From contig NW_004797865.1 of NCBI RefSeq assembly GCF_000002075.1, positions 220,797-284,796 of the forward strand: a stretch of DNA of 64,000 bases. Reading direction: 5' to 3'. The notes beneath the pieces are model-generated. The model searched no databases, was not told where the DNA came from, and saw only the letters and a list, made by a program, of their open reading frames with translations. Positions 1-14,000 of this stretch are shown here, piece by piece. The position numbers and the translations under genes were made by a program. How positions within the stretch are numbered: position 1 is the first letter of the stretch; every line of letters starts with the position of its first letter. Source of the stretch: Aplysia californica. Its lineage: Eukaryota > Mollusca > Gastropoda > Aplysiida > Aplysiidae.

Positions 1-62
1 CTAGTTCTCTCTCTCCCCCTCTAGTTCTCTCTCTCCCCCTCTAGTTATCTCTGTCCCCCTCT
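1..62. repeat. 20-bp minisatellite, three units
   Basis: The unit CTAGTTCTCTCTCTCCCCCT occurs three times, the third with two changes. Pyrimidine-rich, inside the first visible intron of the flippase gene. Confidence 0.9.
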
Positions 63-160
63 CTCTCAACAATTTTGTAACATTATGCAAAGCCTTCATT
101 TCTTTGTAAAATTCTCTTTGGCATACTATAGACAACCTTCTTCATCAAATTTTGTTGCAG

Positions 161-3100
161 GGAGACCAATTTAAAAGTCCGTCAAGCCTTAGAAGAAACT
201 GCTGAAATGGGAGAAGATCTCCACAAACTTGCTGCATTTGATGGTGAGTTTTTTCTTCTGCTATTCATTTAATCATAATGGGATTTGTGTGGTGTGAAGT
301 CAGAATTGATTTGTAAAACGCATAGAGCCTGCTGTTGAGCAGGGATATGCGCTATACAAATGCTCTTTATTTATTATTTATTATTATTATTATTTCTGAT
401 CAAACATTTGCCGTCCTTATCTCTCTTCCTTCTTCTTTGTGTTTGTTTCCTTCTAACACCTCTACTCTAATCTTCAGCACTTACAAGACAAATTTCTCCC
501 TGCGAGATAAATAAAGATTGTCATTGTCATTGTCATTGTCACTTGCAAGTGCCACAAAACGACACTAAAACAAAGACATACATGACAGTTATGCCAATAA
601 AATGACTTGAAAATATGAAAGATTCCATAAATCCTATAATATACATACTTGTAATCCAGTGATATATTGCCATTGACTGTGATTATTTTTGATGTTTGGA
701 CGATGTCACTTGTCAGACCAACTTTTTATGGTATCTCCCCTTTAATTGCTTTTTTGTCAGTCTTGGGTTTTGCCTCTCATAAAATAATTGCGGTCATGTC
801 AATGGGCTTATCTGTCATGCTGACTTAACATGTTTTTTTGTTGTTGTTGTTTTTGTTTGGCAGCTGAAATTGTGAGTGAGCCGCCGAACAACCGTCTTAG
901 CAAGTTTGAGGGTAAAATGATGTGGAAGAGCAAAACGTTCGCCATCGACAATGAGAAGATCCTGCTGCGAGGCTGTATCCTGCGCAACACTCAGTGGTGC
1001 TACGGGCTGGTGGTCTTTGCAGGGCGTGACACCAAGCTCATGATGAACAGCGGCAAGACCAAGTTCAAGCGGACTAACATTGATCGTTTAATGAATCTTC
1101 TTATTTTAGGTGTAAGTATTTCTGTCTGTCCCTCTGAACAAACTCATTTGGTTTTTCGCACCTCGTTTCTTTGCAGCTACGGTTGTTGTTGTATATGTGT
1201 TTACAAGTTAAAGGGAGAATAGAGTGGGTTTTTGCTCTACGTTGTTCCTCATTGTGCCTAGCACGGTCCCCCTGAGAATGTTTTTTTTTACCCGTCAGCG
1301 CCTTCTTCGGGTAATGTGTGAGGCAGTCCAGTCTTCCGTTGCCCCTCCCAAATAAATGCTATCTCCAGTTGTTATATTCGTCCTACTCCTCTCCATCCAT
1401 ATCATCATCACCCCATATCATCATCACCACAATTATTTTTACTTTTATCGTCATGATAAGTAATAAATTGTACTTCTTCTCACCTTGTTTATTATCTGTT
1501 TAAAATTGTTTTTTAATTTCTCTCGAAATACTGAGAAAACTCTATGGTTATTATTCTCCCTTCTTTCCCCTTAAAAAAAAGTTGCCCTTCTTTTCGGGAG
1601 AGTTTAATGGGAGAGTTTGGGGGGAGCTTAATAGCAGCAAAACTTCACACTAGTTTTTAGAAGATCTGGTATTACCTGTTGAGATTGGAAGGATGGTGAA
1701 TCTGGAGCAAACTGAGAGAGTAATCATTTCAGCTGTGGAGTGGATTATGAAATGTCTTTTAGAGGATTGTAATATTATGGTTTTTTTATACTCACCTTGG
1801 AATTGATTTGGGCAAATGGTTGGAGGATATCACTTGCAGGCCCTACCTCTTTCCTTTTCCTCTATTCTCTTAACATTTCCTTTTGCTTACATCCCACTAA
1901 GTTTCATAAACTCATTTATATTTTGCTGATGTATGAATAGCAATTTTGACAGCGTATACATCCAGTGAAACGCGAGGGAGATGGGGAGTTTTCAGTCTTT
2001 TGAAACAATGACTTTCTTCCTTTGTCACTTTTTGCCAAGATTGTGTTCTATTTTGTGGGTCACTCCTCTACTTGATATGAAAGACAGAATGTCTTCAAAG
2101 GCACAGATGGCATCATCTATATTTTTGGGCATAAGATGCTATTTTTAGACTACAATGAATCTTGAACCTCTTGTGATGGGAGCGAAGATTGCCTGAAAAA
2201 AACCCCTCTCTTTTAGAAATGAAAGAAAATGGTTTAATCAGTGGCAGAGGTGGCATATAATAATATGTGTGTGGCATTATGGTGAAATCAGGCACTTGTC
2301 AAAATAATATGGAAGAAACCGACATATTTTCCCGTTTGAAATTTTTGATTTATTTTTTTTGTTTGCTCAACACCTTTTATATTCATTTAAAAACATATCT
2401 CTCTCTGGATTTAACGGAAAAACCTTGATCAAAAGCAAAAAACCCCGTCAATTTGCAGTTTCCAAGGACCCTTAAGCTCTGGAAGTCACCAAACTTTGGC
2501 GTCCATATTTTGCCAATTTTGATTCTTTTGTTTCGCCTGAGAAATATTCTCTTCTACGTGTGTATTGGTCATCATCAGACATTGACGGATGAACTATTAT
2601 TATTAATATTACGTCTAAATCTAGGGACCACCTCCACCTCCAGTGGCAAATATCTTGACTTCTATTCAAAATAGATGAATTTTTTTTTTCATTGAAAGCA
2701 AAACAAATGAACAATCTTCAAATTGATACCAGTAACTTCATAAGCCCCAAAATTGACGACCCCTGATTCCACTATGTCATGTCACATTTGTAATTGCATG
2801 TAAATTGATAAGTATTTTTTAGGAGTGACATATTTTATACTTAAGCAAGTGGCTTCGCTACTACATGCTACTATCATCTTTTCTCTTGTTTTCTCAGATT
2901 AAAAAAATAATAATGAAGAACATGCATATGCACTGTAGACAAAATAATTCATGCACACACACACATATATAATAGGCTCTGTATATATAAAAAAGACATA
3001 ATTATCTTTCACAATCCGTCAGGTTTATAAGGGTATCAAACAATATTCAAAATAATATATTAGAGGATCTACAAGCTTATCAATATATTACACAATATTC

Positions 3101-6100
3101 CCAATATTCACAGATTTTTGCTTTCCTGTTGACCATGTGCCTGATTTGTACGGTTGCCTGTGGCATCTGGGAGACCATGACGGGCCACGACTTCCAGGTG
3201 TACCTGCCCTGGGAGAGCTTTGTGTCAGAGGACAAGGAGAAGGGAGCCACGACAATTGCCGTCCTCGTGTTCCTTTCTTACATCATTATTCTGAATACTG
3301 TAGTGCCTATATCGTTATATGTCAGGTAGGATTTACTTTCTTTTTCACTTTTCAGCTGTCTATTTTTCCATTTTCTCTGTTTCTCTCACTTGGTTTCTGT
3401 CTTTTTTCCCTTCAAACCACCCCTCCCCCCTCCCTGATGGATTTTTCGGTCATTTTTTTGGTTATATTTTCCACATTTTTGAGTTATTATCTCTTGTAGG
3501 CAGTTAAAATGTTACTTTCACAAGTTTTGATTAACTCCCTTTCTAACAATATATTCATGTTTTCCTCAGGTAACCCTTTCTTTAAAATTGAAGAACAACT
3601 TCTATTTGACTCTACATAAGCAATAATTTTAGATGTTACCTTCATGCAAAAACGATTTTGCGACTTTAACATTTCACTTTTACCTATGCTGATAGAATTA
3701 AAGGTCATCATTTTAAATGTTTGCCAAAAAGTTGTGCTTTTTGAACTCACATGCAGTGTTGCAAAGCGACAACTGAGAGAAAAGACTTTTGAAGAAGGGT
3801 TGTTACATGGACTATATCTTCATAAAAATGCCCTGTATCGTGATCAATAAACGGTTTCAAACAATGTCGTTGGCTTTTGTTTGACATTGAAATAAGGAAT
3901 GTTTGGAAAAATGCTGTGCTTTAAAAATTAATATTGCATCTTTCCTACTACTGGTAGCTCATCCTCTTAACCTTTTCTGTAATTTTGTGGATTCTTGAAA
4001 TTTTTTTAATTTATGTGGTGTTGCTCTAACATGTCTTATGCTTTTTATTTTCCCCAGTGTTGAAATAATCCGTCTAGCCCATAGCCTTTGGATCAACTGG
4101 GATGTAAAAATGTACTATGAAAAGAGTGATACTCCTGCCAAAGCACGCACAACCACTCTGAATGAAGAACTGGGGCAGATTGAATACATCTTCTCTGATA
4201 AAACAGGGACCCTCACTCAGGTATGTGGAAAGGCAGCTTTTTTGTAAGTTTGTGAAGTTTTTCAGTCACAATGCAAGTGCAGACTAAAAGATAGTTTTCT
4301 ACTGTGCTTTTAAAAGTCTTTGTTCCCATGTTTGTGGGACACATTGTACATGTCGTGATATGTTGGGAGCTTGCACTTTGCATTGTGGCTTTTAATGATT
4401 TTTGATGACCTCTAATTTTCATGGCTGAGCAGCCAATGGAAGAAAATAATCTTCCCTCTCTTTCCGTGCTAGTCTTATTCCTGCAGTGAGGTTGTTGTCT
4501 GTTCATTAGTCTCATCCTACTATTCAAAAGTCATTGAAAGAGAATATGATGTACAGAAATTGTTGAACAGATTTGATATGGATCCCAGATGCTTTGTTTT
4601 TTAGTTGCTCTGTGAGACTGATATTAGCAAGTTTTGAATATAGTGAGTGATACTTGGTCTCTTCCTTCGGGGAACATTTTCTCTGCCAACTCCCGTTGCG
4701 GAAACAACCTAGTGATTAGTGGGTTTTTTTGTATGGTGTCAAAAGAAGTAGGACTGTTTTGAGTCACTGATTGGCTTAATGACATTTTTCTGAGCTTTCT
4801 TAAGGTTATATCTCTTTCAATATAAGTAAAGATTTTTTTTTTTTGTCTTACTTGATCCTTTAGAAATTGTGTCAAGTCTCCAAAATGTCTTTTTGTGTAT
4901 ATATTCTCAACCAATCTGGTTCTAATGCTTTTATATTATTGTTTCATCCCTAAATGTAGAACATAATGACCTTCAACAAGTGCTCTATAAATGGAAGATC
5001 CTATGGAGACCCAGTGGATGCTGAGGGGAATGCTTTGGAAATCTCAGAGGTGAGCCGCTTCTACCTCATTTGATCCTAATGCAAACTCTTTTCTTCCGTG
5101 CAGCATCAGTACAGGTCGCCATTGCCAAATAATGAATCCTTAGGAGACTATGATGCCATGGCTAGGGTATTTCATGTGTACTGATGAATGTTTGGCCTCA
5201 GAATTTTAAGGCCCATTGCTTTGTTTGCAGATACAAAATGCACATTGGTTTATTTGCCAACAGCAAGGCTTTACTGGATGAAGATGCTGAGTGCAAATAC
5301 AACACATGCAGGAAAGAGTTGTTTCTTTTGTTTTATTTTCCTTTTGTCAGTGAAGTTTCTGCAAAGAAAAAGAGTATGAATCCTGATCAATGGCCAACAT
5401 TAGTGCTAATTTCATGCTTTTGTTCTCTCTAGGATCACTTTCATGATATTCTGAGTACAGGTATTTTAAGTTCTTTTAAAGTGATGGAAATTGAATGGTT
5501 TTTAGTGATAGCTCACTTTCCTAGAAAGATCAGGAGCCAGAGCTCGACGTCTCACTCTTAAACATGCTTTTGTTCTTTGTAGTTGTTTTTTTTTTTTCAA
5601 CGCTTAAAAGAACAAAGTGAACAGTAAAGGGTTAAAACTTTAATGGTTTAAAATATATTCTCGGTCGGAACTACGTTCATACGGTAATGCTTGCCTTTCC
5701 CATTTCCAGAACACTCCTAAAATTGACTTGTCGTGGAACCCCTATGCAGAAAAAGAATTTGAATTTTATGACTCGAAGCTGGTTGAAGAAGTGACCAACA
5801 ACAATGAAAAGACCCACCTGTTCTTCACCCTGCTTGCTTTGTGTCACACTGTCATGGCAGAGTTCAAGGAAGATGGTAAGCTATACTTGCACTCTGTTTT
5901 TCTTTCAGTTACAGTTGGATGCAACATTCTAAGAGATAGGTAATTGGAGGGTACCGTTGGTAGGTCCTACTTCTTTACTTTCCTTCTGTTGTTTATGTCT
6001 GTCTGTCTTACTTTTTCACAGCACTAAATGACCGTTATTGCGCTTTTGTGTCTCTGTGTTTCTCTTTACTAAATTATTCAAAGAAACAAACATGCAGTAT

Positions 6101-7997
6101 TCTGTCGGGATTAGATTAGATAAGGTGAAAACAGTCTCTCTTGGATTAAGTAGAAGTTCCAAAGAGCATTCACCAAAAGCTAGCTGTCTATGCTGTCCAT
6201 ATATAAAAAGTAAAAAGGGAGGGAGAGAGATGGTAGTGATTATGACAGATTTTTCATGTTTCTTTGAAAAAATACAGCAGAGATGCTGACATTATGTCAA
6301 CAAGCTGGTATTATATTGTTTTGTTTTGTGATTGGAAGGTGGTGTTTTCCTTTGTTTCTAGAGGTGGAAATAGGGGATGTAAAGTTGAAGATGTCATGCT
6401 TTCAAGGTGGTCTTTTCTTTGAAAGAGTTGTGCATGAATACGATCAGCGGGAACTTTTAGCTAGTTTGTCTCAAAATACTCACCTAGTGTTGGAAAGGAA
6501 TTTAATGATAGCTAATTCCCTATAAAAATAGGAGTACAACTTTTGCTTTATGTATCTCAACATCATTAACTGGGTTGTCTTGTATTGAAATGGTCTACCA
6601 TAGAAAACTGCATCTCCCTTCGTTACTTAATGGCAACAGAGGATGAAAAAGTAAAAGTTAAGTATTTATAGAGAAATGCAAATAGATTGTCAAATGGACT
6701 GCAGCCTCATGTAACGTCTACAGGCAGTGATGAGGTTTATGTAGTGCTGTTTAGAGTCTGTCTGTTTAAGTAGTTGCTTAACATTATTGGGGAGATGCAT
6801 CAATTTAGTAATTGTTGATGTGAAGGACTTGATTGCAACAGCTGTTGTCATGTGTGTGATAAGAGCCTGGAGTTGCTCCGACCCAGTCCTAATTTGTTGT
6901 GTTCATGTATGTTTTGGGGTTAGGTTGTTTTTTTTTATTTGGGGGGGGGGGGGGGGGGGGGGGGGGGAAACAAAGGGGCAAAAAATTATTATTTGATTTT
7001 GTTTTATTTTTTAAATCTTTTATAAATTTTTTTCTTTAGGGGAATGGGGTATTACCTGCCACAATATTTTTCTCTTAGTTCTATTTCAACCAATAATAAT
7101 AATAATGGATAGTTGTGTGCCCTTAACAGACTGTTACATGGTGTGCACACTCCCCTTACTGAAATTGTAAATTACATGTAGGCTTGATATAAAGGCCAGC
7201 TGAGGAAAGGTTGGGAAGTTGTGTGAGCCTTTCATAGGGATACATGACTACTGTAATACTGTGTGTGTGTGTGTGTATGTGTGTGTGTCTTTGTGCATGC
7301 GTGTGTGTGTGTGTCTTTGTGCATGCGTGCGTGTGTGAAGATGTTTGTACTGTAACGTAGACTGACACTGCAAATGAAGCACAGGCCTGAGAACTAGTTT
7401 CATGTCGCTTGGTGTAAATACATATCAATAGGTTTGTAAGTTGTTGCTGTTTTTATCAAATGGAAATTTAAAAAACTAAAAGACAAATGTCCTTTGAGGA
7501 AGTGTACTTGAGGGTCTCTAGAGAGTGCTTTTGGAAGGTCTTACTACTTTGCTGTTGCTCTGTTGTTTCTCTTTGACAGCCTTCCTTTTTTTTCCCTCCT
7601 CATCCTGAAGAGCCATTATTACATAAATGTACATCTCTGTTCATAACTCAGTGTGTTTATTTTGTATGCTTGTGCTTCTCAGACACCTTGGAATACCAGG
7701 CGCAGTCTCCAGATGAAGGGGCTTTGGTTGGAGCAGCCCGCAATTTTGGCTTTGTCTTCAAGGTACTTAAAGATCAAAAGTCATGCTATCAAGCCACTGG
7801 TATCTGTAGTGTGTCTGTTGTGTTGCGTTATGCTCTTCGCCATTGCGCGCAGTGGATATGAGTTTTGCTTCTTATTTTGGGAAGACTTTTTTAAAATCAA
7901 GTGTCTCAATCTGTTTGCAGGGATGTGTTGTATCCCACTCAGCCCAGAGTGACAAGTGAAAGTCAGCCAGCCTCCCAAATGATCTAAATTGTGTCCC

Positions 7998-8028
<31 letters not shown>

Positions 8029-11000
8029 AGCACATTTACTGTCTGTCAGTCCAGCATGAATGACAGGTTCTTAGCTAAGGGAGCTCTCCCCAAGTGATGT
8101 GATAGGTTTCAGGTTCCGAGCTGGCTCCCTTGTCATTGCTTATTTCAGATGCGCTGTGTAAGGTTTCTCTGCCAAAATGAAGCAAGTGTGGGAAACATAT
8201 TTGAAACACCTTTGAATCTTTGGTTTTTGTTTGTATGCAAATGTATGCATGTGGTTGAATTAGTGTAAGTGTGTGTGTGTGTTTGTATGTATGAGAGAGA
8301 GAGGGGGGAGAGAGAGGAAGAAAGAGAGAGAAAGAGAGACATAACTTGAATCTGTAAATTAATTGTATGCTTTTTTTCTTTGGTAAGTATGCTCATCTTC
8401 AATTGTCACTGTTAGCAGCTGTGAGAAATATTTTCCATGAAAATGATGAAATTAATTGTTAATTTACTTACTTTTATTTGTATACTTTTCCATGGCATAT
8501 TTGCAGTCTCGAACACCCAGCACCATCACCATTGAGGTGCTTGGACAAGAAGAAACCTACGAGCTTCTTTGCATTTTGGATTTCAACAATGTCAGGAAGC
8601 GTATGTCGGTATGTTTTGAGCTGTAAAAAAAAACTACCTTTCAGAATTTTATGACCAGATGTGTTTGGTTTGCATGTCATGTACAAGGTCTATTTAAGCA
8701 CCTCTTTTCAGAAATTAAAAATTTGGTCTGTTTTTGGTTCAGGTTTGAAAAAATGTCTAATACTTGGAGAATAAATCTAGGTATTGTGGCATGACTCTGT
8801 GCTGAAGGCCTTCTGAAAAAATAAAAAATATGAAATAAGATAAAGACAATACCGCCTCAATTGATCCTCCTGCGTAAATTTTGTTTAGTGGGAGATTTAT
8901 TTTGCGAACTTTTGTCCCTCATTTTTATTTCGAAATTTTTTACTTTTCCATCCCCTGAAAGCTTGAGATCTTTGATCACTGATGTAGCCTGCTTCTTGCA
9001 TTTCTTTTCAATAGTACCATTGTCCTAATCTGTTCCCTACAAAATTTGGAAGATTTAGTTATAGCCCTTACTCACTGTAAAGGCCACCTCAACTGAGCCA
9101 TTAGGAAATGAAGTAAATTTTTCCCCTGGGAGCCCATGTCACAAATATTTTATTTTTTTGCTGTTTACCATTGACAATATACTTGTTCCTGTCCAATCAG
9201 GTGATCGTGAGGAAGAATGGAAAGGTGATGTTGTTCTCCAAAGGTGCGGACACAATCATGTTTGATCTGCTGAGTTCAAAATGCGATGAGCTGAAAGAGT
9301 TGACCACGCACCATCTGAACGTAAGGGGAAAAGTCTGGTTTTTGTTGATGATGTTGAAGTCTGTTGTTGATTCCTTAGCTTACTTTTATTAATAATGTTT
9401 GAGGGGATTCTGTTTGGAGTACTCAAATTTTCTACTCTAATCATCCACTCTAATACTTTACAAGACACTCCGGGTCATCTTGAAGACAGAGCTCCGGCTT
9501 TGGCTCACTGCTCTGGCTCAGGAAGGATGAGAGAAGTGACTGTGGTCATGTCAATGAGCTACTGCATCACACGAACACTGTGGAGTCGAGCTCTTGTCAA
9601 TTTTGGGGTATATGAAGTTATTGGTTTAATCTTAATGTCTGTTCATTTACCTTGCTTTAATAATTTAAAAAAACCAACTACCCCGGTATCTTGAATGTAA
9701 GTCAAGATATTTGCGACAGAAAGAGGTTGGGGTCACCTGGTGTCAAGAGGTAAAATTAACAAGAAAATGACTGCCAAAGTTATGTGGCTTCCAAAGCAAA
9801 TTTCCATTTTTTGTGCCTTTGAATCAACATTTTTCATTAAAATCCAAGCAGGAATATGTTTTTAAAGGGGCGTTAAAGGTTTACAGCCCAAAACAAACAA
9901 AAAAGTCAGCAAAAATTGCTAAACAGGTGGAAAAGAGTTAATTTTTTAGACAATTTTATTCTTTGAAGTGCACTTCACCATGATGCCAAACAAATTGTTC
10001 CCATGACTTTTTTGCCTGTTCCCAGTGCTAAATAACTGTTAAAGAAATATGTTTGCTTCTAGATGTGATACCACATTGTGAAAATGAGCAGGTGAATTAT
10101 TGTAAATGTTGTCATATTAATGTTCTGCTCTTTTGGTAAAATACACTCACAACTTTGTTTTTTTAGCAGCACTCCTTTTTGTAAGAACACTTTTTGATGT
10201 GACCATTATTCTGGTTCTTTGCAGGATTTTGCCCAGACAGGGCTGCGAACCCTTGTGTTGGCTTACAAAGAGATCGATATCAGCTACTTTGACAGATGGC
10301 TGATAAGACACCATGAAGCCAGGTAATCAGAGAATATTTTACTTTTTTCAACCTTCAGAATTACAGTACATTTTCAGACTATCGCTGAAATAAAAACCAT
10401 CTTGACATTGAATCTCTTTTGTGTGCCTGGGTTCAAGCCTACAGAACCGTTCAACTTCTCTTCTTTGCTTACAGGATCTCAACTACTGTTTATTTTTGTT
10501 CTTGCCATCCTTAACCTGAGGAACAGTATGTATTGTAATATTGAATGATTCTCCCTCTACAAAGTGAAATTAAGTTGAACAGCAAAAGCTGTGGGATTAA
10601 CAGCAAATGTTGTTTCAAGTTTTGAGACTACACAGATAAAGAAAACCTGCAACTATGTTGCTGAGGGTTTTTTAAATTCAATGGGCAAAAGCTTAAGCAT
10701 TGCTTGATCAATAACAGCAACAATTGTTATGTTTATAAAAAGGATTTTTGAGGATCATTGTTAAGTCTTGTGATTTTATTCCTTTAAATGTGATTTACCC
10801 AAAAAACTTAAACTTAGGCAATAATCTCTAATCATGTCGAAAGCACTTCTAATATAATAATATAGTGGTCTTTCCTCACTTGCTTCTTTTCATATAAAGG
10901 AAAAATGAAACAGTTTAGGGAAAAAATACTTTACTTTGATGATCATAAATAATGATCCACGGATTTGTGCTTTGAGGATGCAAATTTTCTTCCACATTCA

Positions 11001-14000
11001 GTCCAAAAAGTGTCATTTCTGTAAGGTGTCCTTTTCAAGTGCTCAAGTTCAACTACTCTCCCCAGCCACAAGATATTGTCCTCAATAGTTACATACTCTG
11101 TTTCCTTTATTGATAATATTAGGCCTATAATAATGATAACAGATTTAAGCATTTCGAATGGTTCTCTTATTCCTAAAACCATCAGTCCATGCTACTGTTT
11201 CACAGGCTCGCAAATGCCAGCATACTGTCAAGATCTTTATACGTCTGAGTCCGGTAGTAATTCCCATCTGTAAAAAATGATAAAAAGCAGCATAAAGTGA
11301 TCTTTCTCAAGCGGGTGTGGATCAGGATTCCCACTTTTGACCTTATTGTTGAGAGTCTGGCAGCCAATTCACTAAACTACCCTTGCCACATTGATAAAGA
11401 AATGAGACTAATTTTTGAGCTCTGAAATTCCTCTACCTTGTTCCTGGAAGTGTACCTAACTAAATTTTGTTATTCTCTGTGGTGTCGCCTCCTCCTCAGT
11501 ACTGCCATGGAGGACAGAGATGGCAAGCTGGATGCTATCTATGAGGAAATAGAACAGGACATGATCTTGATTGGTGCAACAGCTATTGAGGACAAACTTC
11601 AAGATGGTGTCCCGGAGACTATTGCCAATTTGGCCCTCGCAGGCATCAAAATCTGGGTTCTCACAGGGGACAAACAAGGTAAGAAAAATTGCATTATGAT
11701 AATTATATTAATATTAATAAATTATTATTATTATTATTATTTTCAATTTTATTTTTATCATCATTATCCAGTCCCAGATCTGCGACAGACATCGGCGATC
11801 ATGTTTTTCCATTCATTCCTTTGCTCGGATGCTCTCAAAAAAGCTACGTTTCCCTGATCTTTCCCTGTTACCCATTTGTTTAGGTTCCCTAAGTATGTTG
11901 TTCTGGGCCTACCCCTGCCTCGTTTACCCTCAATTTTTTCCAGTGAGACCTAGATGTTCAAGACCCTTATGTCTATTCCGGTGTCCCAAAAACTGCATTT
12001 GTCATTTCCTGATTGTTTTAAACACTGAGCGTCTCAAGTGGGCTTCATCAAGCACTACCTCATTTGATTTCTTTTCCTTCCACGATACTCTTAGCAGTCT
12101 CCTAAGAAACCTCATTTCTGTTGCTTCTATTTTATTTTCACTGTCTTTAGTGATTGTCCAGCATTCACAGCCATATAGAAGGGTTGACCAAACATAGCAT
12201 TTCAGGACTTTCATTTTAGTGTTCATTGAGATGTTTCTGTTTTTCAGGATCGGGCTCATTTTATTGAAACTAGCCTCAGCCATTGCAGTTCTTTTTATTT
12301 TTATAATGATGATTATTATTAATATAAAAATGATGATGATAATGATAATATTAGTTATTTTGGATGCAGTTCCAGTGTTACAAGGTAAAGAAATGTTACA
12401 TTGTGATAATGATGATAAGGATTGGTCTGTATTCAACGACACCCATCCCATGTAGCTCAAAGCATTGTTGGCAACTAAAGCAGAACTGACCTGCAAACTA
12501 ATGGATTGCTGCATGTGTTTGACAGTGAAAATTCTTCAGCTTGTACCAAAAATGGACAAAACTTTCTAAATGGTACTCAGTTGTCATGCTGATTTCAACA
12601 ACATTCACAACATCAGCACAGTCCTTAGTTCCTGTGTTTAGAAGACAATTTTATTGAGTGTCTTTTTCCTATTTTTGTGATGTAATTGCCGTCAGCCAAG
12701 GTTTGTCCCTCTGCATAATTATAATAATGTGGTTGAAGCAGTCTGTCTTTTAAATTGACTGAATTAGGTGAATTGGGAAGTGATACTTTCGCGATCAGTC
12801 CCTTTTTTTGTTTGTTTTTCAGAAACTGCCATCAACATTGGCTACTCCTGTCGGTTACTAACAGATGAAATGGAGGAGCCATTTATTATTGATGGGGAAT
12901 CAATGGAGGAAGTGGAGTCACAGATGAAACAGGCATTAGAAGACATTGATGCAGCCAAAAATAGCAAAAACCATGTGGGATCAGAGGTTACTTTCCGCAA
13001 CGGCAATACCAATTCTAAAATGAACAGCACCTCTGCTTCTGGCAATATTGAGAATGGTGATGTTGGGGAGACTGGCGAGGATGAGGAGTATGGAGAATTT
13101 GCCTTGGTCATTAATGGCCATAGTTTGGTAAGTACATTTTATCAGTTGGTCATCTTGCAAGGTTAAGTATTGGAGTCTTGTATTTACCTCTGTAGAAAGT
13201 TTTTGGGTATCCTTGTTATTTCAGACTCTTTGTTGTGGGTGGTGGGCGGGTGCTCTGGTGTGGTTTGCTCCTTCTTTCCTATCAAACATCTATCGTCCTT
13301 ATCTCCCCTCCTTCTTTGTTACTCTCTTGTAACATGGAATCTATTCTTCGGCACTTATATGACCTTATTGTGTTGCAAGTGCAGTAAAACTCGTGCTAAA
13401 ACTAAAACTAGACTCTTTGTTGATGTTGAAAAGTGGAGGTAAACTAAAAAGAAATAGAATATTTATCTTCACAAATGTTTTTGGATACTAATAAATCTTT
13501 ACATTGTGTTAATGACTGTCCCCTCTTGCTCTATTTAAAAAATCAGAGATGTATTTGTAAAGTGGAGCTTGTACATCTCTTCTTTCCCAGCTATTTATTA
13601 CTTAAAATTTTAAATCTCATCATTAATCATTTTTTAGTCAATGTGCTTCTCTTAAGCGATTCTTTGTAATTGAGAAGTGTTTACCCATTGCCAACTTATG
13701 CCCATGGCCTGAAGGTGAGCCCTAATGAACATCTGCTGTCAATGATGCACTGGGTTCACCTGCTGTGAGCTCTATGCTGAATTTGATCTTTGAGACATGG
13801 TATCACAAAACAGGAAGCAATCAAAATTTTCGTTGAGGTTTAATCAGTGAAACTGATTCCAACTCTATCAGTGATGTTCACAACTGAATCCGTGTGCACT
13901 AATCAAGCTTTAAGCAATCACTTCTCTACCCTCCCCAGGCCCATGCCTTGAAGCCAGAGCAGGAGCTGACATTGCTCAATCTGGGCTGTATGTGCAAGGC

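Noticed and set aside
5433-5460. 28-nt AG/GT-bounded segment as an alternative flippase exon
   Set aside because: Its length is not a multiple of three and including it would break the frame between 5049 and 5710, which already join cleanly.
12002-12514. 170-codon minus-strand ORF as a host gene
   Set aside because: Only its second half is protein-like and that half is the C-terminus of a LINE reverse transcriptase; the first half is AT-rich intron sequence.
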